From SOIA01 sp964348015 (GTDB lineage Bacteria; Acidobacteriota; Aminicenantia; Aminicenantales; Aminicenantaceae), in the NCBI GenBank assembly GCA_964348015.1, contig CAYGBC010000042.1:77980-141979 (forward strand): a DNA stretch of 64,000 nt, read 5' to 3'. Under the pieces are notes generated by a model that saw nothing but the letters and a program-made list of their open reading frames with translations, made no database searches and was not told the origin of the DNA. This document shows, piece by piece, positions 17,282 to 25,581 of this stretch. Every line of letters begins with the position of its first letter. Position 1 is the stretch's first letter. The translations under genes and the position numbers were made by a program.

Positions 17282-18394
17282 ATGAAAATCGAAACTTTTG
17301 AACTGGAGAGGACTCAATCCCTGTATGAAAACACGGTGGACTACAACCTGACGGAAAGCGGGATTCACCCTTACACGCTGGAGGAGCTGTTGGACAAGGA
17401 GGAGATTGAAAACCTGCTTTCCCTCCGGCTGGGTTACGGACAGACAAACGGCTCCACAGAGCTGAGAGAAGCGGTCAGCCGACTTTATCCAGGAGCAGAC
17501 TTGGACAACGTGCTCATTACAAACGGTACAGCCGAAGCGAATTTTATCAGCATCTGGTGTTTTCTGGAGCCTGGAGACGAACTCCTTCTGATGGTGCCGA
17601 ATTACATGCAGATGTGGGGAATCGCCCGGGCTTTTGGCGTCACCGTTAAGCCGTTTCATCTCAGAGAAGATCTGAACTGGGGCCCGGACCTCGAAGAGCT
17701 CAAAGGCCTGGTCACTCCGCGGACCAAAATGATCGCGGTGTGCAATCCCAACAATCCCACTGGTGCTGTGCTGAGTGAAAAGGCGATGAGAGAGATCATC
17801 AACCTGGCCAAACAGGCGAATGCCTGGATTTACTCGGACGAAGTGTACCGGGGAGCAGAACTGGATGGGAAGGAAATTCCTTCATTCTTTGGCCAGTACG
17901 ATAAAGCGGTCGTTTGCTGCGGGCTCTCCAAAGCCTACGCCCTTCCTGGATTGAGGATGGGCTGGCTCGTGGGCCCGAAGAAATCCATCGAACAGTGCTG
18001 GGCCTGTCATGATTACACATCCATTTCATCCGGAATGCTGAGCAATCACTTGGCCGCTCTGGTTCTCCAGCCCAAAAGAAGAATGAAGGTCTTGGACCGC
18101 AACAGGAAGATCTTGAAAGAGAATTTGTCCGCTCTTCAGGATTGGTCAGATCAACATGGCGATCTCTTCAGCTTCATCCCTCCGCGGGCGGGAGGAATCG
18201 CTTTTCTCAAATACACGATGGATATCAATTCCTCAGAGCTCATGACTCAACTCAGAGAGGAAAAAAGTGTTTTTATCGTGGCCGGTGACCTATTCGGGAT
18301 GGACCGTTATCTCCGGATAGGATTCGGAGCAGAGAAGGAATACCTCCTCAAAGGATTATCCCTTTTCGATGAATTTCTCCGGGAGATGAGATAA
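17282..18394 (+). CDS. Class I/II PLP-dependent aminotransferase
   Basis: Fold-type I aminotransferase of 370 residues. Visible hallmarks are ITNGTAEANF, the NPNNPTG motif (about 155-161), YSDEVYRG with the PLP-ring aspartate, the Schiff-base lysine K217 in GLSKAYALPGLRMGW, and the C-terminal arginine in YLRIGFG. The sequence resembles capreomycidine-synthase-like and general class I/II transaminases; the donor and acceptor are not identifiable. It is the third gene of the dehydratase-cyclodeaminase-aminotransferase set, about 50 bp after the previous stop, and converges on the DegT gene with eight bases between stops. Confidence 0.9.
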   Translation: MKIETFELERTQSLYENTVDYNLTESGIHPYTLEELLDKEEIENLLSLRLGYGQTNGSTELREAVSRLYPGADLDNVLITNGTAEANFISIWCFLEPGDELLLMVPNYMQMWGIARAFGVTVKPFHLREDLNWGPDLEELKGLVTPRTKMIAVCNPNNPTGAVLSEKAMREIINLAKQANAWIYSDEVYRGAELDGKEIPSFFGQYDKAVVCCGLSKAYALPGLRMGWLVGPKKSIEQCWACHDYTSISSGMLSNHLAALVLQPKRRMKVLDRNRKILKENLSALQDWSDQHGDLFSFIPPRAGGIAFLKYTMDINSSELMTQLREEKSVFIVAGDLFGMDRYLRIGFGAEKEYLLKGLSLFDEFLREMR

Positions 18395-18402
18395 AGGGTT
18401 TC

Positions 18403-19575
18403 TTACTTTTTATAGAACTCGGTGATGGAGGAAGCGATATAATCCTGCTGGTCTGCGGTTAATTCCGGAAAGATGGGCAGCGCCAGGACCTCACGAGAGG
18501 CTTTCTCGGCCACAGGAAAGTCTCCCTCCCTGTAACCGAGATAGGAAAAGCATTTCTGCAGATGGAGGGGCAGCGGATAATAGATGGCCGTACTCACTCC
18601 CTTCTCTTCCAGGAATGCCATCAGTTTATCTCTCTCCCGGGCACGTACGACGTATTGATGATAGGTATGAAAATATTCTGCGCCGCTGTCCTTGTACAAG
18701 GCCTCGGGAATCTGAATCAGGCTTTCTGCTGCCAAGCCTGATTCAGTGAAAATCCTATCGTAATAGGACGCTTTTTCTCTCCTCTTTCTCTGCCAATCAT
18801 CAAGGTGTTTGAGCTTGATCCTCAGAACAGCAGCCTGGAGCGCGTCCAGCCTGAAATTTCCACCGATAATGTCATAGAAATACTTGTCCCTCGAGCCATG
18901 AACTCTCAACAGTTTGAGCTTCTGAGCCAGTTTCTCATCATTAGTCAGGACCATCCCCCCGTCTCCGAATCCTCCGAGATTTTTCGAAGGGAAAAAAGAC
19001 AATATCCCTGCGTTCCCGATAGAGCAGGCTTTTTGTATTCCGTCAGGAGCCGGATAGTCCGACCCGATGGCCTGGGCCGCATCTTCAATCACGGAGAAAT
19101 CATACTTTTTTGCCAGAGCGAGGATAGGTGCCATGTCCGCACACTGTCCGTACAAATGAACGGGTATTACAGCTTTGATCGGTGAAACGTCTTGAGCCTT
19201 GGACCGGCTCTTCAGGTGCTCCTCGAGCTTCACGGGATCCAGGTTGTAGCCTCTCTCCTCGATATCACAAAAAACGGGTTTGGCCTTGATCCGGGTGATC
19301 GCGCCCGCAGTGGCAAAAAAAGTAAAAGGAGTTGTGATGACCTCATCATCTTTCTCTGTACCCAAAGCCATTAATGAAATAATCAGCGCATCAGAGCCTG
19401 AAGAAACACCCACTGCATGTTTGGCATGGCTGTAAGCGGCCACTTCTTGTTCCAGAGCTTCGACTTCAGGTCCGAGAACAAATTTCTGTGTCGATGTCAC
19501 TTCCAGGAGTTTATTCTCGATCTCTTTCTGAATGTTTCTGTACTGCGCTTTCAAATCTAAAAACGGAACTCTCAT
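18403..19575 (-). CDS. DegT/DnrJ/EryC1/StrS-family sugar aminotransferase
   Basis: PLP enzyme of 390 residues, normally aminating keto-sugar nucleotides for surface polysaccharide or glycan synthesis. It starts MRVPFLDLKAQY, a signature opening. It has GSDALIISLMALG, PVHLYGQCADM, EDAAQAIGSDY and the PLP lysine K198 in FFPSKNLGGFGDGG. Two adjacent ATGs (19578 and 19575) are possible; I prefer the second because AAAGG then sits eight bases upstream. It is the last gene of a minus-strand operon after a NusG paralogue and a nitrilase-family gene. No glycosyltransferases lie nearby, which is unusual for this class. Confidence 0.92.
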   Translation of the reverse strand: MRVPFLDLKAQYRNIQKEIENKLLEVTSTQKFVLGPEVEALEQEVAAYSHAKHAVGVSSGSDALIISLMALGTEKDDEVITTPFTFFATAGAITRIKAKPVFCDIEERGYNLDPVKLEEHLKSRSKAQDVSPIKAVIPVHLYGQCADMAPILALAKKYDFSVIEDAAQAIGSDYPAPDGIQKACSIGNAGILSFFPSKNLGGFGDGGMVLTNDEKLAQKLKLLRVHGSRDKYFYDIIGGNFRLDALQAAVLRIKLKHLDDWQRKRREKASYYDRIFTESGLAAESLIQIPEALYKDSGAEYFHTYHQYVVRARERDKLMAFLEEKGVSTAIYYPLPLHLQKCFSYLGYREGDFPVAEKASREVLALPIFPELTADQQDYIASSITEFYKK

Positions 19576-19626
19576 CATTCTCCCCTTTCTTGAAACCAAT
19601 CTGAACCAGGACTCAGCGCCAATCGA

Positions 19627-20106
19627 TTAAGCCACCTTTTTTAATTTTTCCTTCTCGATGATCAACTGGCCTTGATAAGTCACATAATTGAGAAGAATCA
19701 GAACCCTTTCTTTGGCTGTGAGCTCTTTCTGGAATACTCCTCTCAACCCCTTTAGAGGCCCTTCCACGACCTCAATCTCGTCGCCGACTTCAGGTTTTTC
19801 GCCATACTTATCCACCTCGATGAGACCGTTGACTTCCCTGGACTTGATCTCGTGGATGATCTCATCGGGAATCGGAACGGGAATTTCTTTAACTCCCACA
19901 ACTCTTTTGACTCCCCGCGTGTATTTCACCATTCTGTATTGCGCCGGATAGTCGAAATGGATGAATTCATAACCCGGGAAAAAGGATTTTTCCCGGCCCT
20001 CGACCTGGTACTTGGGATTATAGATCTCGAATCCCCCCTCTGTGAATAATCTTTCTACCTGAAATTCTTTTTTAGGCTTTGTGTTGATCACGTACCAGCT
20101 TTTCAT
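19627..20106 (-). CDS. NusG-family specialised transcription elongation factor (RfaH/UpxY/LoaP-like)
   Basis: NusG paralogue of 159 residues. The NGN domain (about 1-105) opens with WYVINTKPKKEFQVERLF, the RNA-polymerase-binding face, and has FFPGYEFIHFD; the KOW domain follows with GDEIEVVEGPLKGLRGVF (about 116-134). Specialised NusG paralogues are often encoded at the head of long polysaccharide operons, where they prevent early termination. The following gene is a DegT sugar aminotransferase, which fits, but the operon here ends after it. It could act on a polysaccharide locus elsewhere. AAAGG lies eight bases before the ATG. It is divergent from a housekeeping NusG in lacking the SecE/ribosomal-gene context. 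Confidence 0.85.
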   Translation of the reverse strand: MKSWYVINTKPKKEFQVERLFTEGGFEIYNPKYQVEGREKSFFPGYEFIHFDYPAQYRMVKYTRGVKRVVGVKEIPVPIPDEIIHEIKSREVNGLIEVDKYGEKPEVGDEIEVVEGPLKGLRGVFQKELTAKERVLILLNYVTYQGQLIIEKEKLKKVA

Positions 20107-20115
20107 CTCAACCTT

Positions 20116-20940
20116 TCAATCCAGTAAGCCAAAAATTTTGTATAAATCAGACCTTCTGTCCTGAAGGAAGTGCTTCTTGGCCGCAGTCTCCGGAATTTTG
20201 CTGAAATCGCAGTCTGCGTACAGGATCGTGTCTTCACCCAGAGGCGCTTGTGCGATTATTCGTCCGTTCGGATCCACGACATAAGATTCACCCGAAAAAT
20301 GGACAACCTCCTCTTTCCCGACACGGTTCACGAGTGCGGCGTAGTACCCATTCTGAAAAGCCGCAACCTGAAGCTCTGCCTCGAATAATCCTGCGGTCCA
20401 TTCCCCCACCGCACCGGCCTGAGGGACGATGACGATCTCCGCTCCTTGAAGACCCAAGGCCCTCATGTATTCTGGAAAATGTCGGTCATAACAGATGGCA
20501 ATCCCCACACGCCCAACTTTTGTGTCATACACAAATTTTTCGTTCTTTCCGGGAGTGTAGTATCCCCTCTCATGGAATCCGGGACCTTCCATGATGTGGA
20601 CCATCCGCGTCACCCCGAGTAGTGTTCCGTCCGCATCGATAACTGGAGACGCGTCATAGGTCTCCTCTCCATCTCTCTCGAACAGGTTCAGGACAGCCAC
20701 CACACCGTACTGCTGAGCCAGGCGGGAAAACTGTTTGGTGGTCGGGCCTGGGATGGGTTCAGCCTTGGATAAAGATTCCGGGCTAGCCGGGATCTGGGGA
20801 AGAAAAGGTGAGAATGCGAGCTCCGCGAAGGCGATCAATTCTGCACCGGATTTGGCAGCCCTGTGAAAAGATTCGATTCCCCGCTTGATGTTATCATCGA
20901 AATTTGCCGTGGCATGCTGTTGGATCAGTGCGATTTTCAT
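20116..20940 (-). CDS. Nitrilase-superfamily carbon-nitrogen hydrolase lacking the usual catalytic lysine
   Basis: Protein of 274 residues related to N-carbamoylputrescine amidase and beta-ureidopropionase. These use a Glu-Lys-Cys triad to split amide or ureide bonds. E40 (FAELAF) and C150 (GIAICYDRHFPEYMR) are present. The lysine normally found in YRKxHL is replaced: the segment reads TRMVHI, with M113 at the lysine position, although the rest (PGFHERGYYTPG) aligns well. It may belong to an atypical subgroup or have changed chemistry. It heads the minus-strand set with the NusG and DegT genes, with nine bases between stop and next start. A run of ten A residues precedes the ATG and only a distant AAAGG is visible. 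Confidence 0.85.
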   Translation of the reverse strand: MKIALIQQHATANFDDNIKRGIESFHRAAKSGAELIAFAELAFSPFLPQIPASPESLSKAEPIPGPTTKQFSRLAQQYGVVAVLNLFERDGEETYDASPVIDADGTLLGVTRMVHIMEGPGFHERGYYTPGKNEKFVYDTKVGRVGIAICYDRHFPEYMRALGLQGAEIVIVPQAGAVGEWTAGLFEAELQVAAFQNGYYAALVNRVGKEEVVHFSGESYVVDPNGRIIAQAPLGEDTILYADCDFSKIPETAAKKHFLQDRRSDLYKIFGLLD

Positions 20941-21346
20941 TTTTTTTTTACGCCTTTAGATCATGAACATGAACTCACACTCTCTTTTTTGGCCTTTTAA
21001 ATTAACTGTTACAGCCTTGCTCATTCGAATCTTACTGGCCTTGCTGGATTTTGAGTCCTTAATATAGATATAAAATTCGCTGAAATCAATATCATTCCCT
21101 TAATAATTAAGAATTTTCCCTTTCTTCATCTCAATATTTATCGCCCAAATTATAACGGCCCTCAAATATTTGGCAGAGGCTTAACTCGCCGTCCGATTTC
21201 TTTTTCATTGTCGAGATAAATCTTTTCATCTCCACACTGTATATTTTTTCATCGAAGTCATCATATTTTAAAGAAATGATCCCTCTTCATCAATGGACTC
21301 GAGCGTCTCTTATCTCAAAAATTTTCAGGAAAAGGAAAGATGGGCT
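20941..21346. other. 406-bp AT-rich intergenic region without recognised gene
   Basis: Between the nitrilase-family gene and the lipoprotein gene. A 32-codon minus-strand reading frame near 21260-21160 begins ATGAAAAGATTT but GGAG abuts the ATG directly, so I do not call it. It presumably holds the promoter of the nitrilase-NusG-DegT operon; no convincing hexamers were found. Confidence 0.5.
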
Positions 21347-21796
21347 TTATTTTTCCGGAATTTCAAACTCATAATCAATGAGGCATTTATAATAATTCGT
21401 GCGGTGAAATACAGCATCCGGATTCTCAGAGCCAACACACAAACGGTATTTCTTCCCGGGTTGAAAAGTCAATCCTTTTTTGGCTTTCATTTTGACAGTA
21501 TAGTGTTCAGGTTCAGCAGTTGATAGTTGAGTCGGGAACCATCCTTCGGATACACGTGTTTCTTCTTCATCTAGAATAAAATGGTAAAGATATTTCCCAG
21601 AAGGCGCCGTTTTAATCTTAAATTCAATTTCTTCAGCAGAGATATTGACGATGGAGATGAGAATATCCTGCAGTTTCGGACCGTGGTAAAAATGCATTTT
21701 TTTGTTGTCGCTGTCATATTTCTCCATGTAGGGAGCACAACAGATCATCCCCGTAAAGAAAACAATAATGAAAGAATAAAGTAATAGTTTTTTCAA
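21347..21796 (-). CDS. Predicted lipoprotein of unknown function
   Basis: Protein of 149 residues without a recognised domain. The first 20 residues form a lipoprotein leader with the lipobox GMICC followed by APY, so it should be lipid-anchored in the envelope. The mature part looks beta-rich (alternating hydrophobic residues, e.g. YTVKMKAKKGLTF) and may be a small Ig-like or lipocalin-like fold. The start codon is TTG at 21796, supported by GGAGGG eight bases upstream. A sigma-54 type promoter lies 34 bp above the start, back to back with the one for the GWxTD operon, so the genes are probably co-regulated. Confidence 0.72.
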   Translation of the reverse strand: MKKLLLYSFIIVFFTGMICCAPYMEKYDSDNKKMHFYHGPKLQDILISIVNISAEEIEFKIKTAPSGKYLYHFILDEEETRVSEGWFPTQLSTAEPEHYTVKMKAKKGLTFQPGKKYRLCVGSENPDAVFHRTNYYKCLIDYEFEIPEK

Positions 21797-21829
21797 TGTG
21801 ATTTCCCTCCTTTATCTATCATATTTTGC

Positions 21830-21845
21830 TGCAATATTTATGCCA
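21830..21845 (-). promoter_or_regulatory. Sigma-54 (-24/-12) promoter of the lipoprotein gene
   Basis: On the minus strand the sequence reads TGGCATAAATATTGCA. It matches the sigma-54 consensus TGGCAC-N5-TTGCA at all positions but one (T for C at the end of the -24 box). The start codon is 34 bp downstream, a normal distance. Confidence 0.7.
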
Positions 21846-21850
21846 AGAAT

Positions 21851-21934
21851 GACAAGATCCGTATGCCAAAAATATGAATGTTTCTTGTCCTGATTTGGAG
21901 ACAGATGCGGCATTTGTCACCTATTTGAGACACA
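21851..21934. promoter_or_regulatory. Putative enhancer (activator-binding) region between divergent sigma-54 promoters
   Basis: The interval holds a perfect 7-bp inverted repeat, GACAAGA (21851-21857) and TCTTGTC (21883-21889), and two similar direct copies, TTTGGAGACA (21894-21903) and TTTGAGACACA (21924-21934). Sigma-54 promoters need an upstream activator site, usually 80-150 bp away; this block is suitably placed for one or both promoters. Which motif is bound is not known. Confidence 0.4.
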
Positions 21935-21971
21935 AAAATTCAAAATCCCCTTCATTGAAGGGAAATCCTGC

Positions 21972-21987
21972 TGGCACATTTCTTGCA
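21972..21987 (+). promoter_or_regulatory. Sigma-54 (-24/-12) promoter of the GWxTD operon
   Basis: CTGGCACATTTCTTGCA contains TGGCAC-N5-TTGCA, an exact match to the sigma-54 consensus core. The first GWxTD start codon is about 140 bp downstream. This element and the one at 21830-21845 point away from each other. Confidence 0.78.
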
Positions 21988-22128
21988 ACTGAATAGATGT
22001 ATCATATGTCAGAAGAAGACAAGCAGCTGGGAACGTATTGGGCAAGAAATTCTCTATAATTTAAATATTAAAACAGAGGATGTGAAAAGACCAAGATTAT
22101 TAAAAATGACTCAATTGGGGGGATAAAA

Positions 22129-24243
22129 ATGGGGAAAAAAGTATCTGCTATTATTTTATCAGGCATTTTTGTTTCCTTCCCTCTCCTTCAGGCAGATCAA
22201 AAACCTGAATTGCCTGAAAAATACAGTAAATGGATCAAAGAGGAAGTTGTCTACATTATTACACCAAAGGAAAGAGAGGTCTTTACAAAACTTGAAACTG
22301 ATAAGGAAAGAGACATGTTCGTCGAACTGTTCTGGAGGCAGAGAGACCCGACGCCCGGCACGCCCAGGAATGAATTTAAGGAGGAACATTACAGAAGAAT
22401 CGAGTATGCGAACAAAAAATTCAAGAGATACACTTCTCTCAAGGGATGGCAGACGGATAGAGGCAGAATTTATATTACTCTGGGCGAGCCTATTTCGATG
22501 GAGACATTCCGTCATACATCGGAAATACATCCCATTGAGATGTGGTACTATTACGGCAATCCCAAATTCGGTCAAGCACCGATTTTCCGGCTTCTCTTCG
22601 TTCGAAAATTTGGAGTGGGTCCCTTCGAGCTTTATAATCCGATTGCGGACGGACCGAAGGTTTTAACTCCTCTGAGTAGCATGAGACTTCCGGCATCCGG
22701 AGAATTTACAAAAAGGAAAGGAATACCGCCTGATTGGCATGAGAAGGTGAAAGATCCACAAGATCTGGCTGCTTACGAGATCATAAGAGATAATGTTTCA
22801 TTCGAACTGGCAGAGGCGTGTTGGTCTGTTTTTCCTGGAAGACTGGGCCCTGATTTCATGCTCCCATCTTCAATTTTAATCGGGGAAGTCCAAACCTATC
22901 CTCAGAAAAAAGTCAAGGATGACTATGCCTACGAATTTTTAGAGCATAAGGCCATTGTCGAGGTCGACTACTCGGTGAACTACATAAATAACTTTTCGAA
23001 TATTCATGTGCTTGAGGATAGGCCGGGCCTCTTCTTTGTGAATTACTCCATTGAGCCTGAAACTCTCTCTGTTGATTTCTATCAAAAAAAATATTTTACA
23101 AACCTTAAAGTGACTATCAGAGTGACAGACATGGGAGGAAAAACAATCCTTCAACATACGAGAAATTTTCCTGTAGAGATGGATAAGGATCAAATGAAAA
23201 AAATAAGTCAGAGACCTTTTCATCTCTATGATTCATTTCCTTTGATTCCCGGATATTACAGACTGAATATCTTATTGGAGAATATGGTGACCAAGGAATT
23301 CACATCTCTGGAGGCCGTGATATCAGTGCCTGAGCCGGGTCCTCTTCAAATGAGCTCTCTTCTGTTAGCCGAGAAAGTGGATAAGGATTCTCCTCATGCT
23401 CGATTGAATAAAGCCTTCCAGATTGGAAGACTCCAGGTCTATCCTTCTCTCAGGAACCAATTCTTCAACAAGAAAAACTTATTCCTGTTTTTTCAGATTT
23501 ATGGATTGCTTGAAGAGCTCAAAGAAAAAGGAAGCCTGGAGTTTGCTTTTTTTAAAGGAGAACAAGAATTCCACACAATAACACAAGAAATCAGCGCCTA
23601 TGAGAACACAAGAGACTTTCTTCAAGAGATTTCGTTGGAAAGATTTCAGACAGGAGAATACAAAGTGAAAGTGACCTTGCTGGATGGCGACGGAATGGAA
23701 ATCCTCTCGGATACAAAAAAATTCTATGTCTCTTCGACTCCCCTTCCCGAAAGCTGGATCGTGAGTCAATCGAATCCGCCAGGAGATGATCCTGTGTATT
23801 CTCATATCTTGGGGAATCAATTTCTCAATAAAGGTGAGTTCCGCAAAGCATGCACAGAATTAGAGAAGGCCCTCAATGCAAGACCCGATTCTCTAGACAG
23901 TGCTTTGAGCTATGCCAAAGCACTTTTAGTCATGAAAGAATTTCAAAACGCAAAAGACGTGCTCCTCCCTTTTTCCAGAGCAAAGAAAGAAAATTTTGGC
24001 CTCTACTATTATCTTGGAATATCATGCCAGTCACTCGGAGAGCTTGAGGAAGCGATTTCTTATTATCAAAATGCCCTTTCTCACAAAGGAAATGTCATTG
24101 AAGTGTTGAACAGGGTAGGACAATGCTTTCTCGATCTGGGAGACAAAAAACAGGCTTTGCGTGCCTGGCAAAGATCTTTGGAAGTCAATCCTAATCAGGA
24201 AAAAATCAGGAAGATAATCGAACTTCTCAAAGAAAAGAAATGA
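22129..24243 (+). CDS. Exported GWxTD-domain protein with C-terminal TPRs, copy 1
   Basis: Protein of 704 residues. A signal peptide (1-22) precedes the GWxTD domain (about 30-190), whose motif GWQTDRGRIY is at 106-115 after the conserved ERDMFVELFWRQRDPTPGT and NEFKEEHYRR segments. The middle (about 260-540) is beta-rich and unassigned. The last 150 residues hold about three to four TPR units (GEFRKACTELEKALNARPDS and others). GWxTD proteins occur mostly in Acidobacteriota, Aminicenantes and relatives and have no known function; export to the envelope is likely. It is the first gene of an operon behind a sigma-54 promoter. A closely similar 689-residue paralogue follows two genes later. Confidence 0.9.
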   Translation: MGKKVSAIILSGIFVSFPLLQADQKPELPEKYSKWIKEEVVYIITPKEREVFTKLETDKERDMFVELFWRQRDPTPGTPRNEFKEEHYRRIEYANKKFKRYTSLKGWQTDRGRIYITLGEPISMETFRHTSEIHPIEMWYYYGNPKFGQAPIFRLLFVRKFGVGPFELYNPIADGPKVLTPLSSMRLPASGEFTKRKGIPPDWHEKVKDPQDLAAYEIIRDNVSFELAEACWSVFPGRLGPDFMLPSSILIGEVQTYPQKKVKDDYAYEFLEHKAIVEVDYSVNYINNFSNIHVLEDRPGLFFVNYSIEPETLSVDFYQKKYFTNLKVTIRVTDMGGKTILQHTRNFPVEMDKDQMKKISQRPFHLYDSFPLIPGYYRLNILLENMVTKEFTSLEAVISVPEPGPLQMSSLLLAEKVDKDSPHARLNKAFQIGRLQVYPSLRNQFFNKKNLFLFFQIYGLLEELKEKGSLEFAFFKGEQEFHTITQEISAYENTRDFLQEISLERFQTGEYKVKVTLLDGDGMEILSDTKKFYVSSTPLPESWIVSQSNPPGDDPVYSHILGNQFLNKGEFRKACTELEKALNARPDSLDSALSYAKALLVMKEFQNAKDVLLPFSRAKKENFGLYYYLGISCQSLGELEEAISYYQNALSHKGNVIEVLNRVGQCFLDLGDKKQALRAWQRSLEVNPNQEKIRKIIELLKEKK

Positions 24244-24457
24244 TTGTTGAACCGATTTGCGGCCTCTGCCTCAATGTCTTGACATTCTCAAGAGAAAAAT
24301 GATCAGGAATTTAAAAAAAAGGCTAATTCTGTTATATTAATAGTTGAACATAAGGAGACAACATTTCGCGCAAAAAACAGATACAAAGAAACACTCGATA
24401 TTTATAAAGCTTAACTCATTCTGCCCTGGTAACCGCGAGTTAGGAGGAAACATAAAA

Positions 24458-25537
24458 ATGAGAAATCACGCAGTTTCTGCTCTTCTTTGGGGAGTTATCC
24501 TGACTTTATTCATCTCACCAAACCTCTCTGCTGTAGAGAAAGAACGAGAAAAAAACAGCCAAGAAACAAAGCTCGTCATCATCCCTGACGAAGTAAAAAA
24601 AGTCTTTGAAGAAGGGATGGCAACTCGACAAGTACGGCCGGACATTCCTTTTGCGATCGATAAGCACCTCTATTTTCCTGCGGGGTCAAATCTCTACACA
24701 ATTTTTCTCTTTAGAGTTAAAAATGCGGAGCTTGGTTTCTCTCCAATTGAAGGAAGCCCGGAAGAGAAAAAAGAGGCCGAAGAAACACTCGCAGCAGAGG
24801 AGAGCGCCCCAGTTAAACTCCAGGCCAGAGCCTATCTTTTCCTCCAGTTCAACAAACTGGAGAATGACATCCCGGGAGAAGTGGCTTATGAAGTCTATGT
24901 ACCGGTCGACTTGCAGGAAGACAGCTCCTCTTATGAACCTGAAAAAGTGGATTATTACTCGACAGGATATCTTCTGGCTCCAGGCAATTATCTCTTATCC
25001 ATGGCCATCAGTTCTCTAGATTTAGAAAAAATCGGAACTCAGTACCTCGAGCTATCTCTTCCTGATCCGAGCTCTCTTCCTGGGGGACTCGAGACCACAC
25101 CTCTCTTTTTTGTCAAACACAAGGAGTATATGGACTCTCCTGAGAAGAAGCCCACGGCTCACAAAGGTCTTTTTACGTATTCCATCCTTAAGATCGAACC
25201 TAATTTTGAAAAAGTTTTTTCTTCTGGAGATAATCTCGAACTTCTCTTTTTTGTTTTTGGTGCTCAATCTGCAGAAGATGGACAATTCGACATTGAAGTC
25301 ACCTATTCCATCCTAAAAGATGACGAAAATGCGATTTCGTTTGCTCCCGGCAGCTATAAAACACCATTCATCCACCAACCTCTCCCGTTGAAAAAAACAA
25401 CGGTGACAAAATCAGAATCAGGAGAGAAAACAGAGATGAAAGATATAGAAGCCGGGAAGTACACTCTCTCCATGAAGATCGTCGATAAGGTTTCAGGAAA
25501 ATCAATCACTAAAAGTATTGATTTTCAGGTGAAATAG
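24458..25537 (+). CDS. Exported protein of unknown function in the GWxTD operon
   Basis: Protein of 359 residues from the ATG at 24458, chosen because GGAGG sits ten bases upstream and the next residues form a signal peptide (about 1-26). I recognise no domain. The mature chain has an acidic region (GSPEEKKEAEETLAAEE, about 100-120) and two beta-rich halves ending with sequences like GKYTLSMKIVDKVSGKS, which resemble the Ig-like modules in the middle of the neighbouring GWxTD proteins. That suggests the operon products share an architecture and may associate. There is a 214-bp gap to the upstream gene and 44 bp to the next. Confidence 0.75.
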   Translation: MRNHAVSALLWGVILTLFISPNLSAVEKEREKNSQETKLVIIPDEVKKVFEEGMATRQVRPDIPFAIDKHLYFPAGSNLYTIFLFRVKNAELGFSPIEGSPEEKKEAEETLAAEESAPVKLQARAYLFLQFNKLENDIPGEVAYEVYVPVDLQEDSSSYEPEKVDYYSTGYLLAPGNYLLSMAISSLDLEKIGTQYLELSLPDPSSLPGGLETTPLFFVKHKEYMDSPEKKPTAHKGLFTYSILKIEPNFEKVFSSGDNLELLFFVFGAQSAEDGQFDIEVTYSILKDDENAISFAPGSYKTPFIHQPLPLKKTTVTKSESGEKTEMKDIEAGKYTLSMKIVDKVSGKSITKSIDFQVK

Positions 25538-25581
25538 AAAGCTTCTTTTTATATAATGGAATCAAAGAGGGAGTTGTTCAG

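Noticed and set aside
14818..18394. Complete beta-hydroxyaspartate cycle
   Set aside because: No aldolase is present and the aminotransferase is class I/II rather than class V, so only a partial resemblance remains.
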